Source: Gemmatimonadales bacterium UBA4456 (GTDB lineage: Bacteria > Gemmatimonadota > Gemmatimonadetes > Longimicrobiales > Gaopeijiaceae). Taken from it: 25,061 bases of DNA. A program made the translations under genes and the position numbers. The first letter of the stretch is position 1, and each line of letters begins with the position of its first letter. Under the pieces are notes generated by a model. The model ran no database searches. It saw only the letters and a program-made list of their open reading frames with translations, and was not told where the DNA came from. The DNA is taken from contig DGOW01000092.1 of NCBI GenBank assembly GCA_002390225.1, positions 9,708 to 34,768 on the forward strand, read 5' to 3'. Positions 1 through 11,343 of the stretch are shown in pieces.

Positions 1-1152
1 GTCGAGTTCAACGTCCTGCGTGACGACAATTTCGAGGTCCGTCAGGGCTACTATGGCCTGGCTGTGGTCTATGCCGACGAGAACGAGGTCATGCCGATCA
101 TCCAGCGGACGGACGACCTGGAGTTCCGTCTCGTTTCCCAAATTTATCGCATGACTACTACGGAGCGGTCCGGGGTGGGCTTCGTGAGCGGGTACGGTGC
201 GAAGACCTCGACTCAGATCCCAGGCCTCCAGGAGTCGTTGGCAGATCGATACAACCTGCGGACCGTGTACATCGCAGGCGATTCTGCTGCGGTGATCTCA
301 TCGGACTCGACCGAAGTGCTGGTTCTGGCCGGAGCCACTGAGCCGCTCGATCGTGCCGCGCTGATCCGCGTTCGAGACTTCATTGAAGCCGGCGGTGCGA
401 CGCTCATGCTGATGGAGCCGATCGTGCTGAACCCACAGTCCCCGATGCCGATGCCGGCCATGTCAGGGCTGACCCCGTTGGTGGAGGAACGAGGTATCAC
501 GATCGAGCCGGGGTTGGTCGCGGACATGGCGTCCAGTGAACGCGTCTCGCTCGGACAGCGCGGGCTCTTCAGCGTGATCTCACCGTATCCACTTTGGCCG
601 ATCACGCTCCCTGCTGGTGACCATCCGATCACAAACGGGCTCAATGCGCTTACGCTCGGATGGGGTTCTGCCATCACCGTGGGTGTCGAGGCCGCCGGCG
701 TGTCACCCCTGTGGCAAACGACCGAAAGTGCGGCCATCAGCCCTCTGAACGCACCGATCATGCCTGATCAGGACTGGATCTTCGAACCAGTCGAACTTGG
801 TGTGCGCACCGTTGCGGTGGCGGTACTGCCTGAGGAGGGGGACGACCGTGGCCGCATGATCGTGGTTGGAGACGCCTCCTTCACCGAACCCAACTACATG
901 CAGTCGAACCCTGGAAACCTGCTGTTCCTGGCGAACGCAATCGACTGGCTCGCGCAGGACGAGGCACTCATCAGCATCCGCTCGAAGAACCGGACCCCTC
1001 CGAGCCTGGTCTTCGAGTCCGACGCGGTCCGTAATCGTCTGAAGTGGGGCAACCTGGTCGGTGTTCCGCTGCTCTTCGTTCTGGTCGGTGTGGCTCGTGT
1101 GACGGGGCGTCGCCGGCGAGCCGAACTCCGCTGGGGGGAGGTCATCTCATGA
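1..1152 (+). CDS. GldG-like ABC transporter auxiliary protein (5' end missing)
   Basis: The reading frame is open from the first base of the window, so the start lies upstream; 383 residues are visible before the TGA. The protein resembles the ABC_transp_aux/GldG family, the large exported subunit that accompanies an ABC-2 type permease and ATPase (GldA/GldF in gliding Bacteroidota). Visible features are a Rossmann-like segment ending in GGATLMLMEP (about residues 124-133), which is typical of the family, and a single hydrophobic segment near the C terminus (about residues 350-368) followed by an Arg-rich cytoplasmic tail. This fits a periplasmic domain anchored by a C-terminal helix. The stop overlaps the start of the DUF4340 gene as ATGA, so the two are translationally coupled. 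The permease and ATPase would be expected just upstream, outside the window. The substrate is unknown, and the family name does not prove gliding. Confidence 0.8.
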   Translation, partial: VEFNVLRDDNFEVRQGYYGLAVVYADENEVMPIIQRTDDLEFRLVSQIYRMTTTERSGVGFVSGYGAKTSTQIPGLQESLADRYNLRTVYIAGDSAAVISSDSTEVLVLAGATEPLDRAALIRVRDFIEAGGATLMLMEPIVLNPQSPMPMPAMSGLTPLVEERGITIEPGLVADMASSERVSLGQRGLFSVISPYPLWPITLPAGDHPITNGLNALTLGWGSAITVGVEAAGVSPLWQTTESAAISPLNAPIMPDQDWIFEPVELGVRTVAVAVLPEEGDDRGRMIVVGDASFTEPNYMQSNPGNLLFLANAIDWLAQDEALISIRSKNRTPPSLVFESDAVRNRLKWGNLVGVPLLFVLVGVARVTGRRRRAELRWGEVIS

Positions 1153-2060
1153 CTGAGCGTATGTTGAAGCAGTTGGTGGGGGCCTTTGCCGTGATGGCGA
1201 CGATCTGGGTCGTGACGAACCTCGTGGGGTCTGGGTCGGGTTCCATCGAGGCGACCGGCGAGGTCACACGTCTCTTCGACGGGCTGGGTACCGGTGAACT
1301 GGAGTCTGCTTCCTTCGTGTACAGGGGTGAAGAAGTGGCGCTGACCCGGAAGCCGGAAGGTTGGCAGGTCAACGGCTATCCTGCGGATCCGGTCATGATC
1401 GCCCGGTTCAGCGATGCGCTCCGAGATCTGCGGGTCGGAGACCTCACGGCGAGTAATCCGGCGAACCACGACCGGATGGGTGTCTCCGTCGATTCCGCTG
1501 TCGCGGTGACCATGACCACAGACCTTACGGACCGGGCGTTCCTGCTCGGGTACGCAGGGCGGCAATTCGGCCCGGCTTATCTCCGTCTTCCCGAGAGTGA
1601 CGACGTGTATCTAGTGGATGGAGATCTCCGCGGGCACGCGACAAGGGCTCAAGATGACTGGCGAGACCGATCGATGGCTGCGGTGGATACCACAACCATC
1701 AACGTGATCGAGGTCACGGGCGCAGGTGCAGACTACACGCTCGTGCGCAGGGACAGCACCTGGGCGTTTTCGAGCGGTGAGGAGGCTGATGCGAATGCGG
1801 TACAGGGCATTCTCAGCGAACTGTCGAATCTGATGGCTACGGGCTTCCTGACCGAAAGCGACTCGATTGCGAAGCTGTCGGAAGCGACGGTGACGATCGC
1901 ACGTTCGGCAGATGGTGAAGCCCTTGCGACCGTCCGCCTCGGTGATGGTGAGGGAGACCGATGGGCGCGTACGGCGCGAGCCGACTTTCTCTACAGCGTG
2001 TCTTCGTTCAGAGCTGATCGCGTGGCGCCGTCACGGGAGGACGTGACACCGGGATCATAG
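1149..2060 (+). CDS. DUF4340 domain protein
   Basis: This 303-residue protein begins at the ATG that overlaps the stop of the GldG-like gene (ATGA, positions 1149-1152). An N-terminal hydrophobic helix (about residues 8-27) is followed by a beta-rich domain. Phrases such as GEEVALTRKPEGWQV and YTLVRRDSTWAFSSG repeat the 'residue pair, charged, Trp' pattern of DUF4340 domains. In many bacteria DUF4340 proteins lie directly behind GldG-like proteins in ABC-2 transporter operons, and the ATGA overlap here agrees. It is probably anchored in the inner membrane with its domain in the periplasm. No catalytic residues are evident, and its molecular function is not known for the family. A longer reading from 1044 is open in this frame, but it would overlap the upstream gene by more than 100 bases and hide the membrane helix, so 1149 is preferred. 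Confidence 0.85.
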   Translation: MTERMLKQLVGAFAVMATIWVVTNLVGSGSGSIEATGEVTRLFDGLGTGELESASFVYRGEEVALTRKPEGWQVNGYPADPVMIARFSDALRDLRVGDLTASNPANHDRMGVSVDSAVAVTMTTDLTDRAFLLGYAGRQFGPAYLRLPESDDVYLVDGDLRGHATRAQDDWRDRSMAAVDTTTINVIEVTGAGADYTLVRRDSTWAFSSGEEADANAVQGILSELSNLMATGFLTESDSIAKLSEATVTIARSADGEALATVRLGDGEGDRWARTARADFLYSVSSFRADRVAPSREDVTPGS

Positions 2061-2121
2061 ACGGCCTTTCAGGACCGATCTGTGTCCTCGGTAACAAGAC
2101 CGCCCCGGAGCACGCCACCTA

Positions 2122-3681
2122 TCAACCGAAAGAGATCCCCTGCGCCAGCGGGAGCTCCGTGCTCCAGTTCACCGTATTGGTCTGGCGGCGCATATAGGCT
2201 CTCCAGGCATCCGAACCAGACTCGCGCCCACCACCCGTGTCCTTTTCGCCCCCGAATGCGCCGCCGATCTCCGCGCCCGAGGTTCCGATGTTCACGTTTG
2301 CGATGCCGCAATCGGACCCACGGTGGGACAGGAAGTACTCAGCCTCACGGAAGTTGTCCGTGAAGATCGAGGAAGAGAGCCCCTGAGGGACGTCATTGTG
2401 GATCTGCAGGGCTTCATCCATCTGCGCGATGGCTTCGGAGGGCGAAGCGTTAGCTGTTCCGTACTCGATGATGTACAGGATTGGCGCGAACGTCTCGTCC
2501 TGCACGATCTGGAAGCCGTTTTCTGCGGATGCGATGCACGGCTGGACGTAACGGCCACCCGGGTATTCGTCACCGTCCAGTACCGCGCCGCCGAAGAGAA
2601 TCTCACCGCCCTCGGTGACGACCTTCTCCTGAGCTGCGACGAACGCACTGACGGACTCCTCGTTGAGGAGGGGGCCCATGAGGGTGCCGTCTGCGAGCGG
2701 GTTTCCGATCCGGACGCCCTCGTACGCCTTGATCAGGCGCCGAACGAGCTCGTCCTTCACCGAGCGATGTACGATGATGCGACGGGTGCTGGTGCAACGC
2801 TGCCCCGCGGTGCCCACCGATCCGAAGACGATGCCTGGAAGCGCCAGGTCGAGGTTGGCGTGAGGTGTGACGACGATCGCGTTGTTGCCGCCGAGCTCCA
2901 GAATCGATTTGCCGAGCCGGGCACCGACGACCTCACCGACGCGCCTGCCCATACGGCATGATCCGGTAGCGGAAACGAGCGGGACGCGGCGGTCGTTCAG
3001 CATACGCTCACCGATCGTCGCTCCATGGCCGATCGCGAGAGAGAAGATGGCCGGATCGACGTCGTTTTCACGACAGACGCCGGCAGCGAGCTTCGTCACC
3101 GCGACTGCGGTCAGGGGGGTTCGCTCGGACGGCTTCCAGAGCGTCGAGTCTCCACAGACCGCCGCGAGCGCTGCGTTCCAGCTCCAGACGGCGACAGGAA
3201 AATTGAATGCACTGATCACCCCGACTACGCCCAGGGGATGCCACTGCTCACGCATGTGGTGATCCTCACGCTCACTGGCAAGCGTGAGACCGTACAGCTG
3301 ACGCGAGAGACCCGTCGCGAAGTCGCAGATGTCGATCATCTCCTGAACCTCGCCCTCACCCTCCGCCTTGATCTTGCCCATCTCCAGGGTGACCAGGGCA
3401 CCGAGCTCCGCCTTTACCTCTCGGAGCCGGTTGCCGAGCTGACGAATGATCTCGCCGCGCTTCGGGGCTGGAAGCTTTCGCCACTCCAGGAATGCGGCGT
3501 GGGCACGCTCCACGATCTCGTCATACTCCGCTACCGTGACCTCACGTACAGTGCCGAGGCGGCTGCCGTCGATCGGCGTGAACACCTCGATGTCTGGGCC
3601 GGAACCGACCCATTCGCCGGCAAAGCCGCCGAGGTTGGACTCTTCGATGCCGAGGGTGCGGAGAATGTGTTCGGTGTTCAT
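2122..3681 (-). CDS. Aldehyde dehydrogenase, ALDH7/antiquitin type
   Basis: This is a 519-residue NAD(P)-dependent aldehyde dehydrogenase. The catalytic apparatus is complete: the oxyanion Asn in SAFNFP (N160), the cofactor Lys in LWKPSE (K183), the general base Glu in LELGGNNA (E262) and the nucleophilic Cys in GQRCTSTRR (C296). ELGGNNA together with the GTAGQRCT context is typical of the ALDH7 (antiquitin) branch, whose members oxidise alpha-aminoadipate semialdehyde/piperideine-6-carboxylate in lysine breakdown. That substrate is inferred from family resemblance. The ATG at 3681 (MNTEHIL) is chosen because it gives the family's usual N terminus; the 43 residues readable upstream to 3810 are Arg/Ser-rich and unlike ALDH. 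No clear Shine-Dalgarno is visible. It lies downstream of dnaE on the same strand, with a 171-base gap containing a hairpin, so it is probably transcribed separately. No other lysine-catabolic gene is in the window. Confidence 0.9.
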   Translation of the reverse strand: MNTEHILRTLGIEESNLGGFAGEWVGSGPDIEVFTPIDGSRLGTVREVTVAEYDEIVERAHAAFLEWRKLPAPKRGEIIRQLGNRLREVKAELGALVTLEMGKIKAEGEGEVQEMIDICDFATGLSRQLYGLTLASEREDHHMREQWHPLGVVGVISAFNFPVAVWSWNAALAAVCGDSTLWKPSERTPLTAVAVTKLAAGVCRENDVDPAIFSLAIGHGATIGERMLNDRRVPLVSATGSCRMGRRVGEVVGARLGKSILELGGNNAIVVTPHANLDLALPGIVFGSVGTAGQRCTSTRRIIVHRSVKDELVRRLIKAYEGVRIGNPLADGTLMGPLLNEESVSAFVAAQEKVVTEGGEILFGGAVLDGDEYPGGRYVQPCIASAENGFQIVQDETFAPILYIIEYGTANASPSEAIAQMDEALQIHNDVPQGLSSSIFTDNFREAEYFLSHRGSDCGIANVNIGTSGAEIGGAFGGEKDTGGGRESGSDAWRAYMRRQTNTVNWSTELPLAQGISFG

Positions 3682-3825
3682 GGCCGACGGGGTCGAAGTG
3701 ACGACGCGAGGGCGCCGGGATGGATCAGAGGTGAAGTTTCTCAGTGTGGATCGGGGATGGGAAGGGAGGATCGACCGACTCCGGCGCGAATGGAAAAGGG
3801 GGTGACACAATCCTGAATGCCGCCT

Positions 3826-3848
3826 CGGTCGACATGCATTGTCGACCG
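3826..3848 (-). terminator. Perfect hairpin just after dnaE
   Basis: A 9-base stem (CGGTCGACA pairing with TGTCGACCG) encloses a five-base TGCAT loop and begins four bases after the dnaE stop codon. Position and strength suggest transcription termination or 3'-end protection of the dnaE message. No U-rich tail follows on the minus strand, so it is not a textbook intrinsic terminator. It could alternatively be a binding site for a dimeric regulator ahead of the aldehyde dehydrogenase gene. Confidence 0.5.
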
Positions 3849-3852
3849 CTGG

Positions 3853-7431
<3,579 letters not shown>

Positions 7432-7699
7432 GGAGGGCGGCGACGCGACGGCGAATTTTCGGGGAATCTCAGGGGTGGGACGCAACGTAACCCCGTGGAG
7501 AAGCGACGCCAGTCGTCCCGATGAGGCGCTGCCCGAAAAGCTTCGGATGCACATGGGGGTGAAGAGATGGGCATCACGAAATGCCGCACCCGCCCCCGAA
7601 CGCCAAAGAGGTGCCGGCTCTCGTCAACAGGAGGGTGGCCTCGCTGTGGAGCTCCGGAAATCCGTCTCGCTTGCTGTCGGTTCCTTTCTTTCTGCCTGG

Positions 7700-8713
7700 T
7701 CAGGTCTTGCAGGAGAAGGTGTCGAGCAGCGTCTCGAGCTGGATCATGTACTCGTACTTTTCCTTGCCCGGTGCGTAGAGCCAGGCATCGAGCAGGTACG
7801 TGCGATCTTGGGCATCGCAGGTCACGACGCGTGTGATGAGCGGCCCACCAGCGGGCCAGCCACGATCCGGGGGATTCCGCCACTGAGCCATTAGCTCATA
7901 GGCGCGGTTGCCATTCGCGTCGAACGACTGCTCACCCGACCCCTCGAGCATGACTTCCTGGGGCTCTGTGTAGTGCTCTGCGGCCATCTCATTGCGCCAG
8001 GCTACCACGCGCTCCTGATCGAGCATGTCGGCAGCCGGGGTGATCCATGTGACCGCGACCTGACGGATAAGCTCAGAGGGATCGGGATTGTCGTTGCGGA
8101 AGATGTACACCGAATCACGTGTCTGCCATCGATATACGTTGGGCAACATCATCGAGAAGCCAGCGCGCAGAGCCAGCGTATCTGCCAGTGTCGAGTCCGT
8201 GCCGGACATGTACATGCGGTTCTTCGCATACTGCCGGTACTGGCTGTCGAGGAGTGTATTGACCTCGGGCAGATAGGGAAGCAGTTCGTCGCGATCCCAC
8301 CCCTGATCCAGAAGGATGAGCGTGATCGTCTGACCGCGTGACCAGACGTCATAGACCTGATGCACTCCGTTCTGAGTGATCGGATCACGGGCGTCGTCCA
8401 AAACTTGCTGGACCCAGAAGTCCTCACGACTCCCGACCACTAGCATCTGCCTGAACCGCCGCAGGTTGTCCCAGTACGGAGCTCCTGGCTCCTGGTACGT
8501 AACCGTGAAGGTCTTCTCTGCGCGGACCGTCGTGATCGTCGCTTCCAGTGCGCCATAGACATCGTCCTGAACCGTAGCCCACGGTTCGGCGGCGACGGCT
8601 GCGATGATGCTGTTCGCGTCACCATAGCTGAGAGGGACTTCGTCACACGCTGTGAACGCGAGGACGGACATGGTGATGAAGGTTGAACGGATCTGACTTC
8701 GCTTGATGGTCAT
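7700..8713 (-). CDS. DUF4837-like lipoprotein
   Basis: This is a 337-residue protein with a short lipoprotein signal peptide: KR near the N terminus, a hydrophobic stretch and a lipobox-like FTAC with Cys 23. The mature part resembles the DUF4837 family known mainly from Bacteroidota. It opens with a 'GDANSIIAAV...EPW' segment and contains a central PNVYRWQTRDSVYIFRND segment. It ends with GGPLITRVV, then WLYAPGKEKYEYMIQLETL, which matches the family's closing 'G-G-P, V-Y-A-P, R-Y-Q-L-E' layout. The assignment is by pattern recognition and not by a search. No catalytic residues are known or visible. AGAGG lies four bases before the ATG. The gene follows the M3 peptidase with a 76-base gap on the same strand. 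The function is unknown; the protein is probably attached to the periplasmic face of a membrane. Confidence 0.75.
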   Translation of the reverse strand: MTIKRSQIRSTFITMSVLAFTACDEVPLSYGDANSIIAAVAAEPWATVQDDVYGALEATITTVRAEKTFTVTYQEPGAPYWDNLRRFRQMLVVGSREDFWVQQVLDDARDPITQNGVHQVYDVWSRGQTITLILLDQGWDRDELLPYLPEVNTLLDSQYRQYAKNRMYMSGTDSTLADTLALRAGFSMMLPNVYRWQTRDSVYIFRNDNPDPSELIRQVAVTWITPAADMLDQERVVAWRNEMAAEHYTEPQEVMLEGSGEQSFDANGNRAYELMAQWRNPPDRGWPAGGPLITRVVTCDAQDRTYLLDAWLYAPGKEKYEYMIQLETLLDTFSCKT

Positions 8714-8789
8714 TGTGCCTCTGGGAGCGGTTTCATCGGCTCAACCGATTATACGCAGGGCGTACCGGGGTGTGTCATACCCGGATGCC

Positions 8790-10874
8790 TCAGGATGCGA
8801 GCTGGCCAAGGTTTCGCTCAAGGAGCGCGTCGGGGTCGGGGCTACGGCCCATGAACTCCAGGAAGAGCGAATCCGGGTCCGCCGAGTCACCCCTGGAGAG
8901 GATCGCTTCGACGTATCGACGACCAGTGTCCCGATTGAAAATCCCTTCTTCACGGAAGCGCGTGAACACATCTGCATCGAGTACCTCGGACCATAGGTAG
9001 CTGTAGTAGCCGGCCGCGTACCCACCCGCGAAGAGGTGAGTAAACGACGTCAGGATGTGGAGCTCCGCGAAGTCCGGATTCGGGCTGAAATCGGCGAACC
9101 GGGCACGGGCGAACGCCATGACCTCGTCTCCCTGGGTGGTGTCGAGGTGCTCGTCGTCCTCGCGCCCCTCAGCCTCGTCGCGCAGTCTCGGCGCTAGTTC
9201 CTCATGGAGCTCGAGATCGACGGTGCCCAGCGAAAGCTGACGCATCTGTGCCCAGCCACCCATGAAGCGTCGCGCCGCCACCAGTCGTTCGTAGAGATCG
9301 TCCGGGAACGCTTCACCGGTCTCATGGTGTTTCGCGAAGAGATCCAGAGCCTCGCGCTCCCATGTCCAGTTTTCCATGAGCTGGCTGGGAAGCTCAACCC
9401 AGTCCCACGCCACGTGGATGCCGGCGCGCGAGGGGATCGGTACGCGTGACGTACAGTGGTGGAGGAGATGACCGAACTCGTGGAATGTGGTTTGCACCTC
9501 ACGATGGGTCAGCAGCGCCTCGCCCTCGCCCTCAGGCGGCGTGAAGTTGCCGCACATGACACCGAGGTGGGGCGCGAATCCGTCGATGCCGGGCCCACCT
9601 GTAATGAAGTTGTTCATCCAGGCTCCCTGCCGCTTCTCTTTGCGCGGGAACCAGTCCGTATAGAATGCACCCAGCCTGGTTCCGGACTCATCGAAGATCT
9701 CGTAGAAGTGGACGTCCTCATGCCACACCTCTTCGATCTCCTTCTCCTCGAACCGGAAGCCGAAGGTCTGCCGGACGATCTCGAACATCCCGCCAATGAC
9801 CTGACTCAGCGGGAAGTATGGGCGGAGGGTCTCGTCGTCGATGTCGTACCGACTCTTTCGCAGGTCCTCGGTCACAAAGCCGACGTCCCAGGGTTCCAGG
9901 GAGTCCAGGCCGAGCGAGCTGGCGTGGGCCTCGAGCTGGGCCGCGTCCCGCTCCCAGTAGGGTCGCGTTCGTTCGGTCAGGTCGCGCTCGAACGAGATGG
10001 CGCGGACTCCCGTGCCCGCCATCCGGTCTGCAAGCACGTAGTCGGGAAAGCCGCCGTAGCCGAGAATGTCCGATACTTCGTCGCGCATCCGGATGATGCG
10101 AGCGAGCAGGGGTCGGTTGTCATGCTCTCCCTCGCGGCAACGCGTCGTATACGCGACGAGCACCTCTCGGCGTAGCTCGCGATCACGGCAGTACTTGAGG
10201 ATGGGCTCCACCGACGGGTAGTCGAGTGTCAGCGTCCATCCGTCGTCGCCGTTCTCCTCGGCGCGGGCGCGAAAGCGGCGTTTCGGCGCATCGGGTACCC
10301 CGTCCAGTCGGGACTCCTCCGTGACCACCAGCGCCCACTCCGCGGTCGCGTCGAGGACATTTTCGCTGAACTTCTGCTGGATTTGAGCCAGTTCGACCTG
10401 CAGGGCCTGAAGAGACTCCTTCTTGTCCGACGGGAGGTCGGCTCCCGCACGCTTGAACTCGTCGACAGTCTTGTCGAGATGCCGACGTCGAATCCCCTCG
10501 AGCGTCACCGCCTCGTCGGTGGCCGCGTATCCCTCCAGTCGCTTCCAAAGCTCGGCATTCAACGGGATGCTGGACCAGAAGGTCGAGATCTCCGGCAGGA
10601 CCGCGTTGTACGCGTCGCGTAGTGCCTGCGTCTCTGCGACCGAGACCAGATGGCCGACCGGAGCCATTCGCTCCGACAGCGTCTCGAGCGCCCGGTCCAG
10701 GCGCCCCAGCGTGTTGTCCCATGAAGGTGCCGAACGCTCTGACGCTACTGCGTCCACCTCCACTTGTGCATCGGCAAGGGCCTGACGGATGCCCGGCTCC
10801 ACATGCTCGGCCCTGATCGCCTGGAAGGGAATCCGATAGGCCCCAGTGAGTAAGGGGTTGGTTTCGGTCGTCAT
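8790..10874 (-). CDS. M3 family oligopeptidase (OpdA/PrlC-like)
   Basis: This 694-residue zinc metallopeptidase is close in length to E. coli oligopeptidase A (about 680). The HEFGH zinc motif is at residues 465-469, with H465 and H469 as ligands and E466 as the general base; the third ligand Glu lies in WVELPSQ (E494), as in thimet-type peptidases. The N terminus, NPLLTGAYRIPFQAIRAEHVEPGI, matches the start of PrlC-type enzymes ('NPLL...F..I..EHV.PA'). There is no signal peptide, so it is cytosolic and likely degrades short peptides, including cleaved signal peptides. The ATG at 10874 (MTTETNPL) is preferred over the in-frame ATG at 10907 because it gives the family N terminus. No strong ribosome site is seen. 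It heads the minus-strand block, with a 246-base divergent region separating it from the acidic mini-protein gene. Confidence 0.95.
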   Translation of the reverse strand: MTTETNPLLTGAYRIPFQAIRAEHVEPGIRQALADAQVEVDAVASERSAPSWDNTLGRLDRALETLSERMAPVGHLVSVAETQALRDAYNAVLPEISTFWSSIPLNAELWKRLEGYAATDEAVTLEGIRRRHLDKTVDEFKRAGADLPSDKKESLQALQVELAQIQQKFSENVLDATAEWALVVTEESRLDGVPDAPKRRFRARAEENGDDGWTLTLDYPSVEPILKYCRDRELRREVLVAYTTRCREGEHDNRPLLARIIRMRDEVSDILGYGGFPDYVLADRMAGTGVRAISFERDLTERTRPYWERDAAQLEAHASSLGLDSLEPWDVGFVTEDLRKSRYDIDDETLRPYFPLSQVIGGMFEIVRQTFGFRFEEKEIEEVWHEDVHFYEIFDESGTRLGAFYTDWFPRKEKRQGAWMNNFITGGPGIDGFAPHLGVMCGNFTPPEGEGEALLTHREVQTTFHEFGHLLHHCTSRVPIPSRAGIHVAWDWVELPSQLMENWTWEREALDLFAKHHETGEAFPDDLYERLVAARRFMGGWAQMRQLSLGTVDLELHEELAPRLRDEAEGREDDEHLDTTQGDEVMAFARARFADFSPNPDFAELHILTSFTHLFAGGYAAGYYSYLWSEVLDADVFTRFREEGIFNRDTGRRYVEAILSRGDSADPDSLFLEFMGRSPDPDALLERNLGQLAS

Positions 10875-11016
10875 GGATGGGTGCGCTTGGCGTGGAGTGA
10901 TGCGCAAAAGGTACCCCGCGTCGTCGTGCGTTCCAGTGCCGAACCGGACGAGACGTGGAACAGGTCACCTGCCGAACCGAGGCAAGTCTGGAATGCGAGG
11001 CAGGAGAGATGACACA

Positions 11017-11045
11017 TTGACATGAGGGAAGCCCCGTTCTTCATT
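11017..11045 (+). promoter_or_regulatory. Candidate promoter for the acidic protein/rhodanese unit
   Basis: A perfect TTGACA lies at 11017-11022. Seventeen bases later, a weak TTCATT at 11040-11045 matches only three positions of the -10 consensus. A start near 11052 would leave a leader of roughly 70 bases before the ATG at 11121. The position in the divergent gap fits, but the weak -10 element keeps this tentative. Confidence 0.3.
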
Positions 11046-11109
11046 CGCGGCTTCACGGGTTGCGTCTTTGGACGGCACGGGCCGATCGGGCGCGAGACCT
11101 TCCAGCTCT

Positions 11110-11114
11110 GAGGG
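11110..11114 (+). promoter_or_regulatory. Ribosome binding site of the acidic mini-protein
   Basis: GAGGG lies six bases before the ATG at 11121. Most genes in this window lack such a site, so its presence here is the main reason for accepting the very short, low-complexity reading frame that follows as a translated gene. Confidence 0.55.
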
Positions 11115-11120
11115 TTTGAG

Positions 11121-11324
11121 ATGAGCACACTTCTCCGTGTGCGTGGAGCAGTTCAAGAGACCTGCGCACGCTCCGAGGACGATCTGGATGAGGATGATGA
11201 GATCGATGGCGAGGTTTGGGATGACGAAGACGAGGAAGATTGGGATGACGAAGAGTGGGACGAGGAAGAGGATGAGGAGGAAGAGGACGACCTCTGGATG
11301 GGCGATGAGGAAGACGAGTCGTGA
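11121..11324 (+). CDS. Small hyper-acidic Trp-containing protein
   Basis: This is a 67-residue protein I do not recognise. The first 18 residues are mixed (MSTLLRVRGAVQETCARS). Residues 19-66 are almost entirely Asp and Glu, interrupted by Trp at 33, 41, 46 and 59, giving a loose W-D-D/E-E repeat such as EEWDEEED. Third-base GC in the acidic part is about two thirds, by my hand count. Support for translation comes from GAGGG six bases upstream and from its stop lying 19 bases before the GTG start of the rhodanese gene, suggesting one operon. It has no signal peptide. It could be a metal- or protein-binding acidic peptide, a leader peptide controlling the rhodanese gene, or a chance frame in a purine-rich tract. 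The antisense strand reads as a hydrophobic peptide, which is the expected mirror of Asp/Glu codons. Confidence 0.5.
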   Translation: MSTLLRVRGAVQETCARSEDDLDEDDEIDGEVWDDEDEEDWDDEEWDEEEDEEEEDDLWMGDEEDES

Positions 11325-11332
11325 CCCTCGCC

Positions 11333-11336
11333 GAGG
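11333..11336 (+). promoter_or_regulatory. Ribosome binding site fixing the rhodanese start
   Basis: GAGG lies seven bases before the GTG at 11344. It selects this GTG over later candidates, including the ATG ten codons downstream (11371), and the resulting N terminus forms a complete signal peptide. Confidence 0.55.
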
Positions 11337-11343
11337 TTTCGTC

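Noticed and set aside
3025..3816. A 263-codon plus-strand frame over the aldehyde dehydrogenase
   Set aside because: It runs antisense to the catalytic domain and its composition is Arg/Asp-rich with no recognisable fold.
9456..10175. A 239-codon plus-strand frame over the M3 peptidase
   Set aside because: It lies opposite the HEFGH region of a well-supported gene and has no ribosome site or domain.
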